In this document: piece by piece, positions 28,977 through 36,811 of the stretch
Numbering within the stretch: position 1 is the first letter of the stretch
How the letters are laid out: each line of letters begins with the position of its first letter
Source of the DNA: Polynucleobacter ibericus
GTDB lineage: Bacteria; Pseudomonadota; Gammaproteobacteria; Burkholderiales; Burkholderiaceae
Direction of reading: 5' to 3'
NCBI RefSeq assembly: GCF_018687955.1
Contig: NZ_CP061309.1
Coordinates: forward strand, 1,421,564-1,485,563
Length of the DNA stretch: 64,000 nucleotides
Position numbers and translations under genes: made by a program
Notes under the pieces: generated by a model
Seen by the model: only the letters and a program-made list of their open reading frames with translations
Told to the model about the DNA's origin: nothing
The model's database searches: none

Positions 28977-29954
28977 ATGACTTCTTTACCCAATATCGTT
29001 GTTCTTGGAGACTACGAACGCGCCCTCCGCCGCTTCTCTAACTGGGATAAGCTTGACCAGCAAGCAAAGCTCACCATTCATCATGAGCCCTTACGAGACG
29101 AGGCTTTGTACGAAGCCGTAAAAGATGCTGATGCAATTGCCATCGTGAGGGATCGCTCTCCTTTTAACGAGGCGATGATTGCACGCTTACCAAAACTCAA
29201 GTTCCTCATGTTTACTGGTGAGCGTAACGGCACTCTTGAGGCATCAGCCTTAGTTTCCAGAAATATCCCAATGGCCTGCACGCCTGGCGGCCCCTCCAAA
29301 GAAACTACTGCAGAGTTAACCTGGGCTTTAATACTGGGGGCCTCCAAACGCCTAATTGAAGAAAATAAACTCATTGCCTCTGGTGGCTGGCGTGATGCAA
29401 TGTCGGTACTTCCCATGCTCTCTGGCGAACGTTTGGGCATCATGGGGCTAGGCGCGATTGGTAGTCGAGTAGCTCGTGTTGGCGCTGCCTTTGGCATGGA
29501 AGTTGTGGCGTGGAGTCCTCGCATGACTCCAGAACGCGCTGCAGCCGAGAATGCTAAAGCAGTCAGTCTCGACGAGCTCCTAAAAACCTCCAAAGTTGTA
29601 TCAATGCACTTAGTTGCAGGCCCTGGTACAAAAGGCTTAATTAGTGCAGATCAGCTAGCGCTCATGCGCCCTGATGCCATTCTAGTAAACACCTCACGTT
29701 CCGCACTGATCAATATGTCAGACCTACAAAAGGCGTTGGCGGCAGGTAGACCTGGTCAAGCTGCAGTAGATGTTTTTGACGTAGAACCACTTCCAGAAAA
29801 AGATGTGCTTCGTAACACCACTAATCTGTTAGTGACGCCACATCTTGGATTCATTGCTGAACCCATCTTTGCCACTTTCTCAAAAGGCATTACCGAAACA
29901 TTGGAAGCTTGGCTAGAAAATAAGCCTGTGCCACATCCTTTTAAACCGCAATAA
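28977..29954 (+). CDS. D-2-hydroxyacid dehydrogenase family protein
   Basis: An NAD(P)-dependent dehydrogenase of 325 residues. It has the Rossmann motif GIMGLGAIGSRVARVGAAFG and the catalytic triad of the family: Arg in NTSRSALI, Glu in DVFDVEPLP and His in VTPHLGF. Substrate (glyoxylate, hydroxypyruvate, phosphoglycerate or another 2-hydroxyacid) cannot be fixed from sequence, although it lacks the ACT domain of SerA. It lies 23 bp upstream of the chromate transporter pair. Confidence 0.88.
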   Translation: MTSLPNIVVLGDYERALRRFSNWDKLDQQAKLTIHHEPLRDEALYEAVKDADAIAIVRDRSPFNEAMIARLPKLKFLMFTGERNGTLEASALVSRNIPMACTPGGPSKETTAELTWALILGASKRLIEENKLIASGGWRDAMSVLPMLSGERLGIMGLGAIGSRVARVGAAFGMEVVAWSPRMTPERAAAENAKAVSLDELLKTSKVVSMHLVAGPGTKGLISADQLALMRPDAILVNTSRSALINMSDLQKALAAGRPGQAAVDVFDVEPLPEKDVLRNTTNLLVTPHLGFIAEPIFATFSKGITETLEAWLENKPVPHPFKPQ

Positions 29955-29976
29955 CACTTTTACTGAATAAGCCACC

Positions 29977-30519
29977 ATGCCGCCTAAGACGCTGACCCCA
30001 AAACAATTATTCATTGGGTTCAGCAAAATAGGAATGTCCGGATTTGGTGGAGTACTCCCTTGGGCGCGTCGCACGATTGTTGAGCAAGAGAAATGGTTAA
30101 GCCCCGAGGAATTTAGTGCCATGCTAGGTATCTGCCAGATTGTTCCAGGTCCCAACATCATGAACCTTGGAGTATGTGTCGGCAGTCGCTTTGCAGGCGT
30201 ACCAGGAGCTTTTGCAGCCGTGCTTGGATTGCTGCTGGGCCCTGTAACCATCGTCATCCTATTAGGGGTACTCTACGAGCATTACAGCTATATGCCGATT
30301 GTTCAAGGCTTACTCAGAGGCATCTCTGCAGTAGGGGTTGGACTAATAGCGAGTACTGGTTTCAAAATGCTGCGTACTGAGCTTAATTACCCCCCTATGC
30401 TTTCAGTTGTATTCCTCACAATATTGGCAGCAACGTATTTTCATTTGGGCTTAGGTTGGGTTGTCTTGCTTTCATCACCTCTTGCCCTTTTCCTTGCATG
30501 GAAGAAGGTGGGGAAATGA
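29977..30519 (+). CDS. chromate transporter, half protein 1
   Basis: A 180-residue membrane protein of the short-chain CHR family, equal to the N-terminal half of ChrA. It begins with the amphipathic segment LFIGFSKIGMSGFGGVLPWA and has the family signature ICQIVPGPNIMNLGVCVGSR. It is paired with a second half protein whose start codon overlaps this stop (ATGA). Such pairs likely assemble as a heterodimer of opposite topology. Chromate or sulfate export is the known activity of the family; the substrate here is not proven. Confidence 0.9.
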   Translation: MPPKTLTPKQLFIGFSKIGMSGFGGVLPWARRTIVEQEKWLSPEEFSAMLGICQIVPGPNIMNLGVCVGSRFAGVPGAFAAVLGLLLGPVTIVILLGVLYEHYSYMPIVQGLLRGISAVGVGLIASTGFKMLRTELNYPPMLSVVFLTILAATYFHLGLGWVVLLSSPLALFLAWKKVGK

Positions 30520-31040
30520 TATCTACCCTCATCAGTCTGTTTCTTAAACTCTCTGCTTTTTCCCTGGTTGCTTTTGGAGGAATTAATGCACTCCTCCCTA
30601 CGCTTTACGATCTTTCTGTTAATCAAGAGCATTGGATAAATAGTCAAACCTTTGCAGATTATTTCGCAATTGCGCAAGCCGCACCTGGTCCAAACCTCAT
30701 GACTGTTACGTTGATTGGCTGGAATGTTGGCGGTATCATCGGCGCAGTCATTGCGACCCTCGCTATTGCATGGCCTTCCTCTATCATGATTTATTTCTTG
30801 CAACGCTCTATTTTGGGTATGCGAGATATTCAAAAACAAAAAATGATTCAAGCTGCAGCTAGCGCTCTAGCGGTTGGTTTGGTTTTATCGGCAGCATGGG
30901 GAATCGCAATTCAGATCAACACTAGCACCGCCGCGTACTTATTAGGTTTTGGCACAATAGCCATTACTTTATTCACCCGTTGGCATCCGCTTTACCTTAT
31001 TGCAATCGGTGGCGCATTAGGTATCCTAGGATTTATTTAA
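30516..31040 (+). CDS. chromate transporter, half protein 2
   Basis: A 174-residue membrane protein, the C-terminal-type half of a split ChrA. It starts at the ATG overlapping the stop of the first half, giving MISTLISLFLKLSAFSLVAF. It contains AFGGINALLP and the CHR signature AIAQAAPGPNLMTVTLIGW. A longer frame starting at 30456 would lie within the first half and is rejected. Both halves are needed for function in characterised short-chain pairs. Confidence 0.9.
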   Translation: MISTLISLFLKLSAFSLVAFGGINALLPTLYDLSVNQEHWINSQTFADYFAIAQAAPGPNLMTVTLIGWNVGGIIGAVIATLAIAWPSSIMIYFLQRSILGMRDIQKQKMIQAAASALAVGLVLSAAWGIAIQINTSTAAYLLGFGTIAITLFTRWHPLYLIAIGGALGILGFI

Positions 31041-31059
31041 ATTGCTTTACGGGAAAAAT

Positions 31060-32037
31060 ATGCGATTCATTCAATATTCTTCTGCTTGCTTAATAGGTCT
31101 ACTGACGTTTATGTCTTCAGGCGCTTTTTCACAAAGCAATTACCCAAATAAACCGATTAATTTAATCGTGCCCTATGGAGCCGGTGGGAGTGCAGATTCT
31201 AGGAGTCGTCAACTCGCTCAAAAGATGAGTGTTAGTCTGAAACAGCCCATTGTGATTGATAACAAGCCAGGGGCTGGCGGAAATATTGGCACCGAATTTA
31301 TTGCGCGGGCAGTACCTGATGGTTACACCATTGGCATGGGAAACTTTGCCCCAATGGCAGTCAATAAAACGCTGTTTGGTAACTTGCGTTATGACCCTGA
31401 GGTAGATTTAACGCCCATCATCTTGATCGAGAAGGGTCCTTTAGTTTTGGTGGTCAACCCAAACTCTCCATATAAAACTGTTCAGGATATTGTTGCGGCT
31501 GCAAAAGCGAAACCTGATGTTCTGACGTTTTCTTCTGGTGGTATTGGAGGCAGTCATCAACTGTCCGCAGAACTCTTTGAATTAAATGCGGGCATTCAAA
31601 TGATTCATGTACCCTACAAAAGTGGGTCAGCTGCTTTAACCGATCTCATGGCAGGTAATGTTGACCTCATGTTTGACCAAATGTATTCAGCTGTACCTGG
31701 TATTAAGGCTGACAAGATTCGTCCACTTGCAATTACTAGCAAAAAACGCTCCCCCCTCTTACCTAATGTGCCAAGCTTTGCAGAGCTAGGTTATCCAAAA
31801 GTGGAGGTTCTCAATTGGCAAGGCTTTATCGCACCTAAGGGTACGCCGAAGGCCATCATTGATAAATTAAATGCTGCCGCAAATGAGGCACTCAAAGATC
31901 CTCAACTACGAGAGATTATGCTTTCGCAGGGTAATGAAATCGGTGGGGGCAGTCCTGCTGAATTCGCTGCACTCATCAAATCGGAGAGTGCTAAATGGAG
32001 TGCTGTTGTTAAATCAGCCAATATCAAACCAGAATAA
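31060..32037 (+). CDS. tripartite tricarboxylate transporter substrate-binding protein (Bug family)
   Basis: A periplasmic receptor of 325 residues from the ATG at 31060, which gives a standard signal peptide MRFIQYSSACLIGLLTFMS ending near AFSQ; a TTG six codons earlier is less likely. It has the markers IVPYGAGGSADSRSRQLA, DNKPGAGGNIGTEFIA and DGYTIGMG. It starts 19 bp after the chromate transporter pair and has no membrane partner nearby. Ligand unknown; probably a small organic anion. Confidence 0.92.
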   Translation: MRFIQYSSACLIGLLTFMSSGAFSQSNYPNKPINLIVPYGAGGSADSRSRQLAQKMSVSLKQPIVIDNKPGAGGNIGTEFIARAVPDGYTIGMGNFAPMAVNKTLFGNLRYDPEVDLTPIILIEKGPLVLVVNPNSPYKTVQDIVAAAKAKPDVLTFSSGGIGGSHQLSAELFELNAGIQMIHVPYKSGSAALTDLMAGNVDLMFDQMYSAVPGIKADKIRPLAITSKKRSPLLPNVPSFAELGYPKVEVLNWQGFIAPKGTPKAIIDKLNAAANEALKDPQLREIMLSQGNEIGGGSPAEFAALIKSESAKWSAVVKSANIKPE

Positions 32038-32056
32038 AAAGTAGCTACAGAATGTC

Positions 32057-32084
32057 ATAAGGGGCTTACGAGCCTCTTATTTTA
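32057..32084. terminator. intrinsic terminator between the Bug gene and crcB
   Basis: ATAAGGGGCT and AGCCTCTTAT form a 10-bp stem with one G-U pair and the loop TACG, followed by TTTATTT on the plus strand. It overlaps the last bases of convergent crcB and ends the rightward transcript. Confidence 0.8.
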
Positions 32085-32459
32085 TTTGAGCGCTTGGTAA
32101 GTCAGAATACCTAAGAAGGTCAATACGAGTGAGCCTACTAGATTGAGCAGGGCTGTACCCAAAGCCCAGGTAAATTCCCCACGCTGCATAAAGCCAACCA
32201 CCTCAGCCGAAAAGCTTGAAAATGTAGTTAGACCTCCCAGAAAGCCAGTAACCACTAAAAGCTTCCACTCGGGAGAAAGATCTGGATTGTTGCCAAAGAA
32301 CGCAACTGCAATGCCAACCAAATAACCACCAACCATATTGGATATAAAAGTCCCTAAGGGCAGTGAAGAGACAAACCCCACAGTTAGGAAATTAAAACCC
32401 GCTCTTAGCAAAGCGCCGAAACCTGCGCCAACAAAGATTGTGAAGATAGGTAGCCACAT
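32082..32459 (-). CDS. crcB: fluoride efflux channel CrcB (Fluc)
   Basis: A 125-residue membrane protein with four helices that forms dual-topology dimers exporting fluoride. Family signs are GAGFGALLRAGFNF near the N-terminus, PLGTFISNMVGGYLVG and VTGFLGGLTTFSSFSAEV with the polar track residues. Fluoride riboswitches often precede crcB, but here the start is 10 bp after ygiD, leaving no room for one. It is probably expressed with ygiD. Confidence 0.93.
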   Translation of the reverse strand: MWLPIFTIFVGAGFGALLRAGFNFLTVGFVSSLPLGTFISNMVGGYLVGIAVAFFGNNPDLSPEWKLLVVTGFLGGLTTFSSFSAEVVGFMQRGEFTWALGTALLNLVGSLVLTFLGILTYQALK

Positions 32460-32469
32460 AATCTGCTCT

Positions 32470-33249
32470 TTATTGAATTGAAAAACCCAGCATACTAATT
32501 GAACTCATCTCGATTCCATCGGTATAGATCTTTGCTTGCTCACCCTCTTGCTGCAAAGCTAAGGTGTATAAGGCTGGCCAATAATGCTCTGCTGTTGGAA
32601 TAGAGAGATGCGCTGCATCACCATAGCGCTCCCAATCAATCAAAACATCATGATGATTGGCGCGCATCTCTGAGACGAAAAAATCATTGAACTTGCTTGC
32701 CCAAGGATAGGGTTCTGCGCCCTCCTGCCAATGAATCATTCGTAAGTTATGCACCACGTTACCGCTCGACAGAATCAAGATATTTTCATCGCGCAGTGGG
32801 CTAAGCTGCTTTGCTAACTCATAGTGCTCTCGCGCTGACATAGAGCCGTCTAGACTTAATTGGACCACTGGCACATCTGCATCTGGGTACATGTATTTGA
32901 GAACCGACCATGCGCCATGATCAATACCCCATTCATTTTCTTCGAGCACCACAGGAACTTTTAATAACTCTTGCACACGATCTGCCAAGGCAGGGCTGCC
33001 AGGTGCCGGATACTGAATCTCAAAAAGTGCTTGGGGGAATCCGCCAAAGTCGTGAATGGTATTTGGTTTAGCCATCGCAGTAACCCAAGTTCCACGAGTT
33101 ACCCAATGGGCTGAGATAACTAATATAGCGTCAGGGCGCTTTAATGTTTTTCCAAGAGCCGACCATGCTGCTGTGTAGCGGTTGGGCTCAATGGCATACA
33201 TCGGACTGCCATGGCCAGCAAATATTGCAGGTTGGCGATGGCTAGTCAT
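32470..33249 (-). CDS. ygiD: 4,5-DOPA-extradiol-dioxygenase-like protein (YgiD)
   Basis: A 259-residue member of the class III extradiol dioxygenase (LigB) superfamily. It has FAGHGSPMYAIEPN at the N-terminus with a metal histidine, ISAHWVTRGTWVT with another, and ILSSGNVVHNLR. E. coli YgiD cleaves L-DOPA at 4,5 in vitro; the physiological substrate is unclear. It lies in a short leftward operon with two small genes upstream and crcB downstream. Confidence 0.9.
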   Translation of the reverse strand: MTSHRQPAIFAGHGSPMYAIEPNRYTAAWSALGKTLKRPDAILVISAHWVTRGTWVTAMAKPNTIHDFGGFPQALFEIQYPAPGSPALADRVQELLKVPVVLEENEWGIDHGAWSVLKYMYPDADVPVVQLSLDGSMSAREHYELAKQLSPLRDENILILSSGNVVHNLRMIHWQEGAEPYPWASKFNDFFVSEMRANHHDVLIDWERYGDAAHLSIPTAEHYWPALYTLALQQEGEQAKIYTDGIEMSSISMLGFSIQ

Positions 33250-33258
33250 TAATGCTGA

Positions 33259-33396
33259 TTAACCGAATACGTAACCTGTATGAGCTGCAACCAATGCAAA
33301 CAAAATAGCCAAGCTAGTAGCCGCTGCCAACATCACGATCAATGTAATGATCTTTTTGTTAACTTCTTCTTTAGATTCGTTATGCCATTCGTTCAT
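33259..33396 (-). CDS. small single-helix membrane protein, 45 residues
   Basis: An unrecognised gene that encodes MNEWHNESKEEVNKKIITL and then one hydrophobic helix (about residues 17-39), ending HTGYVFG. The start at 33396 has AGAGGA seven bases upstream, and the stop lies 9 bp before ygiD, so it looks genuinely translated. The charged head followed by a helix suggests a bitopic inner-membrane protein. No function can be assigned. Confidence 0.7.
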   Translation of the reverse strand: MNEWHNESKEEVNKKIITLIVMLAAATSLAILFALVAAHTGYVFG

Positions 33397-33440
33397 GCTA
33401 AATCCTCTGTAAACACATTAATGAATAGGGTAATTATCCA

Positions 33441-33608
33441 CTATCGACCGCGCCCGGCCTTGCGCATCATCCCTTTTCCCCCGCCAAAGCCGGCCTGAGG
33501 CCTTCCTGCTGGGCCAGAGGGCCCTTTGGGGACAGGTGGACGCGCTGGTGGCTTAGCTGCAACCGCTTTTACTGGGGTTTTTGGATCGGGTTTCTTTTCG
33601 TCAGTCAC
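33441..33608 (-). CDS. small disordered Pro/Gly/Arg-rich protein, 55 residues
   Basis: An unrecognised gene starting with GTG at 33608 and supported by GGAG six bases upstream. The product begins VTDEKKPDPKTPVKA, goes on with proline-rich repeats, and ends in the basic tail GFGGGKGMMRKAGRGR. It has no hydrophobic segment and should be unstructured; the RG-rich end could bind RNA or anionic surfaces (inference). It is 44 bp upstream of the 45-residue membrane protein gene and only 28 bp from the start of the divergent protease gene. Confidence 0.65.
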   Translation of the reverse strand: MTDEKKPDPKTPVKAVAAKPPARPPVPKGPSGPAGRPQAGFGGGKGMMRKAGRGR

Positions 33609-33636
33609 TTTGAGCTCCTATGGATATCATATTGCC

Positions 33637-34302
33637 ATGATTACTGACTATTCTATCCAAGCTGTCGCCATTAATGCGATTCCCTTGATTTTTGCCATCA
33701 CTATCCATGAAGCAGCCCATGGCTATGCTGCCCGTAAATTCGGTGATAACACGGCTTATATGCTGGGTAGAGTCAGCCTGAACCCCGCCAAACATATAGA
33801 TCCTGTTGGCACCATTCTGATTCCACTGGTTTTACTGCTGACTGGATCCCCCTTCTTAGTGGGTTATGCCAAGCCCGTACCCGTTAATTTTGGGCGCCTC
33901 AGAAATCCAAGAATTGACTCCATTTGGGTTGCCTTAGCAGGACCAGGATCTAATTTCATCCAGGCCCTCATTTGGCTCATTCTTTTAATCGCCTTGGTGG
34001 GATTTGGAGTCAATGAGAAATTTCTAATTTCGATGTCCCAAGCCGGCATCACCTGGAACCTAGGCTTATTGGTATTTAATCTCTTCCCACTCCCCCCTCT
34101 AGATGGCGGACGTATTCTTTCTAGCCTACTGCCTGCTCGTCAATCCATTGCACTTGGGCGACTCGAGCCCTGGGGATTCTTCATCGTACTGGGTCTAGTT
34201 TTTACAGGAATTATTGGTAGCCTCTGGATGACGCCCCTGATGAGCTTCTTTGAATGGCTCATCCTCTTGCTGACCAGCCCTCTAAGAATGATTTTTAGTT
34301 AG
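33637..34302 (+). CDS. site-2 protease family protein (peptidase M50)
   Basis: An integral membrane metalloprotease of 221 residues. The zinc motif HEAAH lies in FAITIHEAAHGYAARKFG, and the second catalytic motif is NLFPLPPLDGGRIL with the ligand aspartate. It is the short YwhC/FtsH-like type without a PDZ domain. The start used is the ATG at 33637; an extension to 33526 would read through the antisense of the small disordered gene with unlikely composition. No Shine-Dalgarno is seen, and TATCAT at 33625-33630 could place transcription at the ATG itself. Confidence 0.9.
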   Translation: MITDYSIQAVAINAIPLIFAITIHEAAHGYAARKFGDNTAYMLGRVSLNPAKHIDPVGTILIPLVLLLTGSPFLVGYAKPVPVNFGRLRNPRIDSIWVALAGPGSNFIQALIWLILLIALVGFGVNEKFLISMSQAGITWNLGLLVFNLFPLPPLDGGRILSSLLPARQSIALGRLEPWGFFIVLGLVFTGIIGSLWMTPLMSFFEWLILLLTSPLRMIFS

Positions 34303-34367
34303 ACAAGAAAAAGCGTTCTGGGATATTCTGATCCCAAGCAAGTCCCATTGACTAAAGGAGAGTATTC

Positions 34368-34820
34368 ATGAAACTAGAGAAAATTGTATTAGCAACTACC
34401 GCAACGGTTTTAGCAATTGGAGCTGGTGTAGCGTTTGCTCAATTTCAAAAACCAGAAGATGCGATTAAATATCGTCAAAGCGCATTCACAGTGATGGCAA
34501 ATTCTTTTGGAAAAATTGGTGCTGTTGTCAAAGGTGAGGCGCCCTATAACAAAGATGAGGTTGCCAAGAATGCAGCCATTGTTGCGATGATGTCTACTTT
34601 GCCATGGCAAGCATTTGGCCCAGGTACTGAAGGCGGAAAAGCGCAAGCAGCTATATGGTCCGATAGCGCTAAGTTCAAAGCCGCTTCTGAAAAAATGCAG
34701 TTAGCCGTTATCGACCTGAACAAGGCCGCTCAGTCTGGTGACCTAGAAAGCATTAAGAAATCATTTGGTGCAGCAGGAGCAACTTGCAAAGGCTGCCATG
34801 ATGATTTCAAGAAGAAATAA
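34368..34820 (+). CDS. cytochrome c' (class II cytochrome c)
   Basis: A periplasmic haem protein of 150 residues. The signal peptide KIVLATTATVLAIGAGVAFA is followed by a four-helix bundle with QFQKPEDAIKYRQSAFTVM near its start and the haem site CKGCH at residues 140-144, close to the C-terminus as is usual for the class. Cytochromes c' bind NO and CO and protect against nitrosative stress. A good AAAGGAG site precedes the ATG. A cytochrome b561 gene lies convergent downstream. Confidence 0.94.
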   Translation: MKLEKIVLATTATVLAIGAGVAFAQFQKPEDAIKYRQSAFTVMANSFGKIGAVVKGEAPYNKDEVAKNAAIVAMMSTLPWQAFGPGTEGGKAQAAIWSDSAKFKAASEKMQLAVIDLNKAAQSGDLESIKKSFGAAGATCKGCHDDFKKK

Positions 34821-34847
34821 GTAATTATTTCTTCTTGTGCTTGATGT

Positions 34848-35528
34848 CTACTGGGTAATAAAGTAACCCACTACCACTGCAATAACGCTCAAAAGAAGTA
34901 GAGCTAAACCTCGTTGTAAGCCTCCATCCTTGGAGGCGCGGCCCAAGTCAGCAGGTGAATATTTTGCCTCTTCGCTTGGGTCAATTTCTTTGTCCCCGTT
35001 AATCATTGGTTTGATGAGATCTTCTCCTTTAAATTTTCTGTAATAAATAATAGCAGCGATGTGAATGGTGATCAGACTATAAATAACAAACTGGTTCGCC
35101 TCATGAATCTGAGACAGAAGTGAGACTGCTGTACTTGAAACATATTTAGCTAAAGGGCCCTGAAAAGCAATTTCATCATCTACAAATAAGCCTGTTGTTA
35201 CTTGCACACTTAAGGCAAAGAGTAATGCAAATACCGATAATGCGCCTAGCGGATTGTGTCCCAGAACATGCAGCGATTTTCCACTCAAATAATTCAGTAG
35301 TGCTTTAGGGGTTGGCAAAAAGGATAAGAAACGAGCGTGAGTTGAGCCAACGAAGCCCCAAATAATTCTGAAGATCAATAAAGTCAAAATGCTGTACCCA
35401 AAATAGGCATGCCATTGAATCGCATTACCACCTAGATTGACGCTAATGAAACTACCAACAATACAGAGCACTAATAACCAATGAAATAAACGAATTGGTA
35501 AGTCCCAGACGCGGATGATTTTCTTCAT
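34848..35528 (-). CDS. cytochrome b561 / prokaryotic b-type cytochrome
   Basis: A membrane cytochrome of 226 residues with four helices carrying haem histidines, for example LPIRLFHWLLVLCIVGSF and IQWHAYFGYSILTLLIFR, plus IYSLITIHIAAIIYY. This is the Ni-hydrogenase-type cytochrome b561 family, which moves electrons between the quinone pool and periplasmic cytochromes. It converges with the cytochrome c' gene; the two are often neighbours in Betaproteobacteria and may exchange electrons (inference). Confidence 0.9.
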   Translation of the reverse strand: MKKIIRVWDLPIRLFHWLLVLCIVGSFISVNLGGNAIQWHAYFGYSILTLLIFRIIWGFVGSTHARFLSFLPTPKALLNYLSGKSLHVLGHNPLGALSVFALLFALSVQVTTGLFVDDEIAFQGPLAKYVSSTAVSLLSQIHEANQFVIYSLITIHIAAIIYYRKFKGEDLIKPMINGDKEIDPSEEAKYSPADLGRASKDGGLQRGLALLLLSVIAVVVGYFITQ

Positions 35529-35572
35529 ACCTTAAGGATAAAGCAGCTTCTCCCTTAAAATATGAAGAATTC

Positions 35573-36778
35573 ATGAATCCCGGCAAAGCCTTTAGAACTC
35601 TGTTGCTATACCGTATTGGTGCAACACTTAGCTATCAAATTACGATGGTAGCGGTAGGCTGGCATCTTTACGAAATCACCAATAGCGTGGTTTCTCTTGG
35701 CTTAATAGGTCTAGCAGAGCTCGTACCCTACTTTGCACTGGCACTTTATTCTGGACATGCGGTTGATCACTACTCCCGTAAATGGATTGCCGCGATTGCC
35801 TGCATTATTCATATTGCAGTAGGCCTATTTTTGACAGCCATCGCGCTTGGCTTACTGTCACCTCCAGTACCACTCATTTATACCGCCGTGGCATTTATAG
35901 GCGTTGGTCGCGCTTTATTGAGACCCTCTTATCAAGCGTTATTTGGACAGATCATTCCTCGAGATCAACTGCCACGCTACACGGCCTACGCATCTTCCGC
36001 ATTTCAGATTTGCGTGGTGGCAGGGCCTGGCCTAGGCGGACTCATGATTGGCTTTGCCGGTCTTGAGTGGACATACCTGCTTGCTGCCTTTTGCGGAGTA
36101 ATCGGTCTTTATGGAATTACCTTCATTAATGCTGTGCAAGAAAAATCAAGCGGTCTATCCGGCCACTTTCTAAAGAGTTTTTTAGAGGGATTTCATTACG
36201 TCAGAAAGCATGAGCTTATCTTAAGCATTATGGCGCTCGACATGTTTGCAGTCCTTTTTGGTGGAGCAGTCTCCATCCTTCCGGCCTTCGTTAAAGAAGT
36301 GCTCGATGCAGGCCCAGAAACCTTAGGAATTTTGCGTGCTGCGCCTGCAGCTGGAGCAGTAATCACAGGCATTTACTTAGCAAGACGACCTATTCTGACC
36401 GACTCCGGAAAACATCTTCTTATCTCAGTTGCGGGTTTTGGTGCGGCAATTATTGCCTTTGGCATCTCGAGCAATCTATGGGTCTGTGCACTCTTCTTAT
36501 TTATCTCCGGATGTTTTGACTCTGTATCAGTAGTCATTCGAGGCAGCATCATGCAACTCACAACTCCAGATCACATGCGCGGCAGAATTAGCGCTATTAA
36601 CGGCATCTTCATTGGCTCATCCAATGAATTAGGCGCCCTTGAGTCTGGCATTGCTGCCAGCATGATGGGCTTAGTGCCCTCTATCGTATTTGGTGGTGTT
36701 GCAACGATAGCAATCGTCCTCATTACCTATCGCCTTGCACCACACCTCGGCAAATTGCACCTGAAAGATATTTCGTAG
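35573..36778 (+). CDS. MFS transporter (EntS-like)
   Basis: A 401-residue major facilitator protein with about 12 helices. It resembles the enterobactin-exporter/multidrug subgroup: LLLYRIGATLSYQITMVAVG at the start, then GHAVDHYSRKWIA as the loop 2-3 motif and FIGVGRALLRPSYQAL. The substrate is not predictable. It starts 44 bp from the divergent cytochrome b561 gene. Confidence 0.88.
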   Translation: MNPGKAFRTLLLYRIGATLSYQITMVAVGWHLYEITNSVVSLGLIGLAELVPYFALALYSGHAVDHYSRKWIAAIACIIHIAVGLFLTAIALGLLSPPVPLIYTAVAFIGVGRALLRPSYQALFGQIIPRDQLPRYTAYASSAFQICVVAGPGLGGLMIGFAGLEWTYLLAAFCGVIGLYGITFINAVQEKSSGLSGHFLKSFLEGFHYVRKHELILSIMALDMFAVLFGGAVSILPAFVKEVLDAGPETLGILRAAPAAGAVITGIYLARRPILTDSGKHLLISVAGFGAAIIAFGISSNLWVCALFLFISGCFDSVSVVIRGSIMQLTTPDHMRGRISAINGIFIGSSNELGALESGIAASMMGLVPSIVFGGVATIAIVLITYRLAPHLGKLHLKDIS

Positions 36779-36811
36779 ACGAATTACTTCATCACCTGCC
36801 CACCTAACTCA

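Noticed and set aside
29081..29593. A minus-strand open frame of 170 codons
   Set aside because: Antisense shadow of the D-2-hydroxyacid dehydrogenase, whose motifs are intact on the plus strand.
32460..32470. Fluoride riboswitch before crcB
   Set aside because: Only 10 bases separate crcB from ygiD, too few for the aptamer.
33526..33636. N-terminal extension of the M50 protease starting MGTGGRAGG
   Set aside because: It is the antisense of a better supported small gene and would place a Gly/Ser/Phe-rich segment before the first membrane helix.
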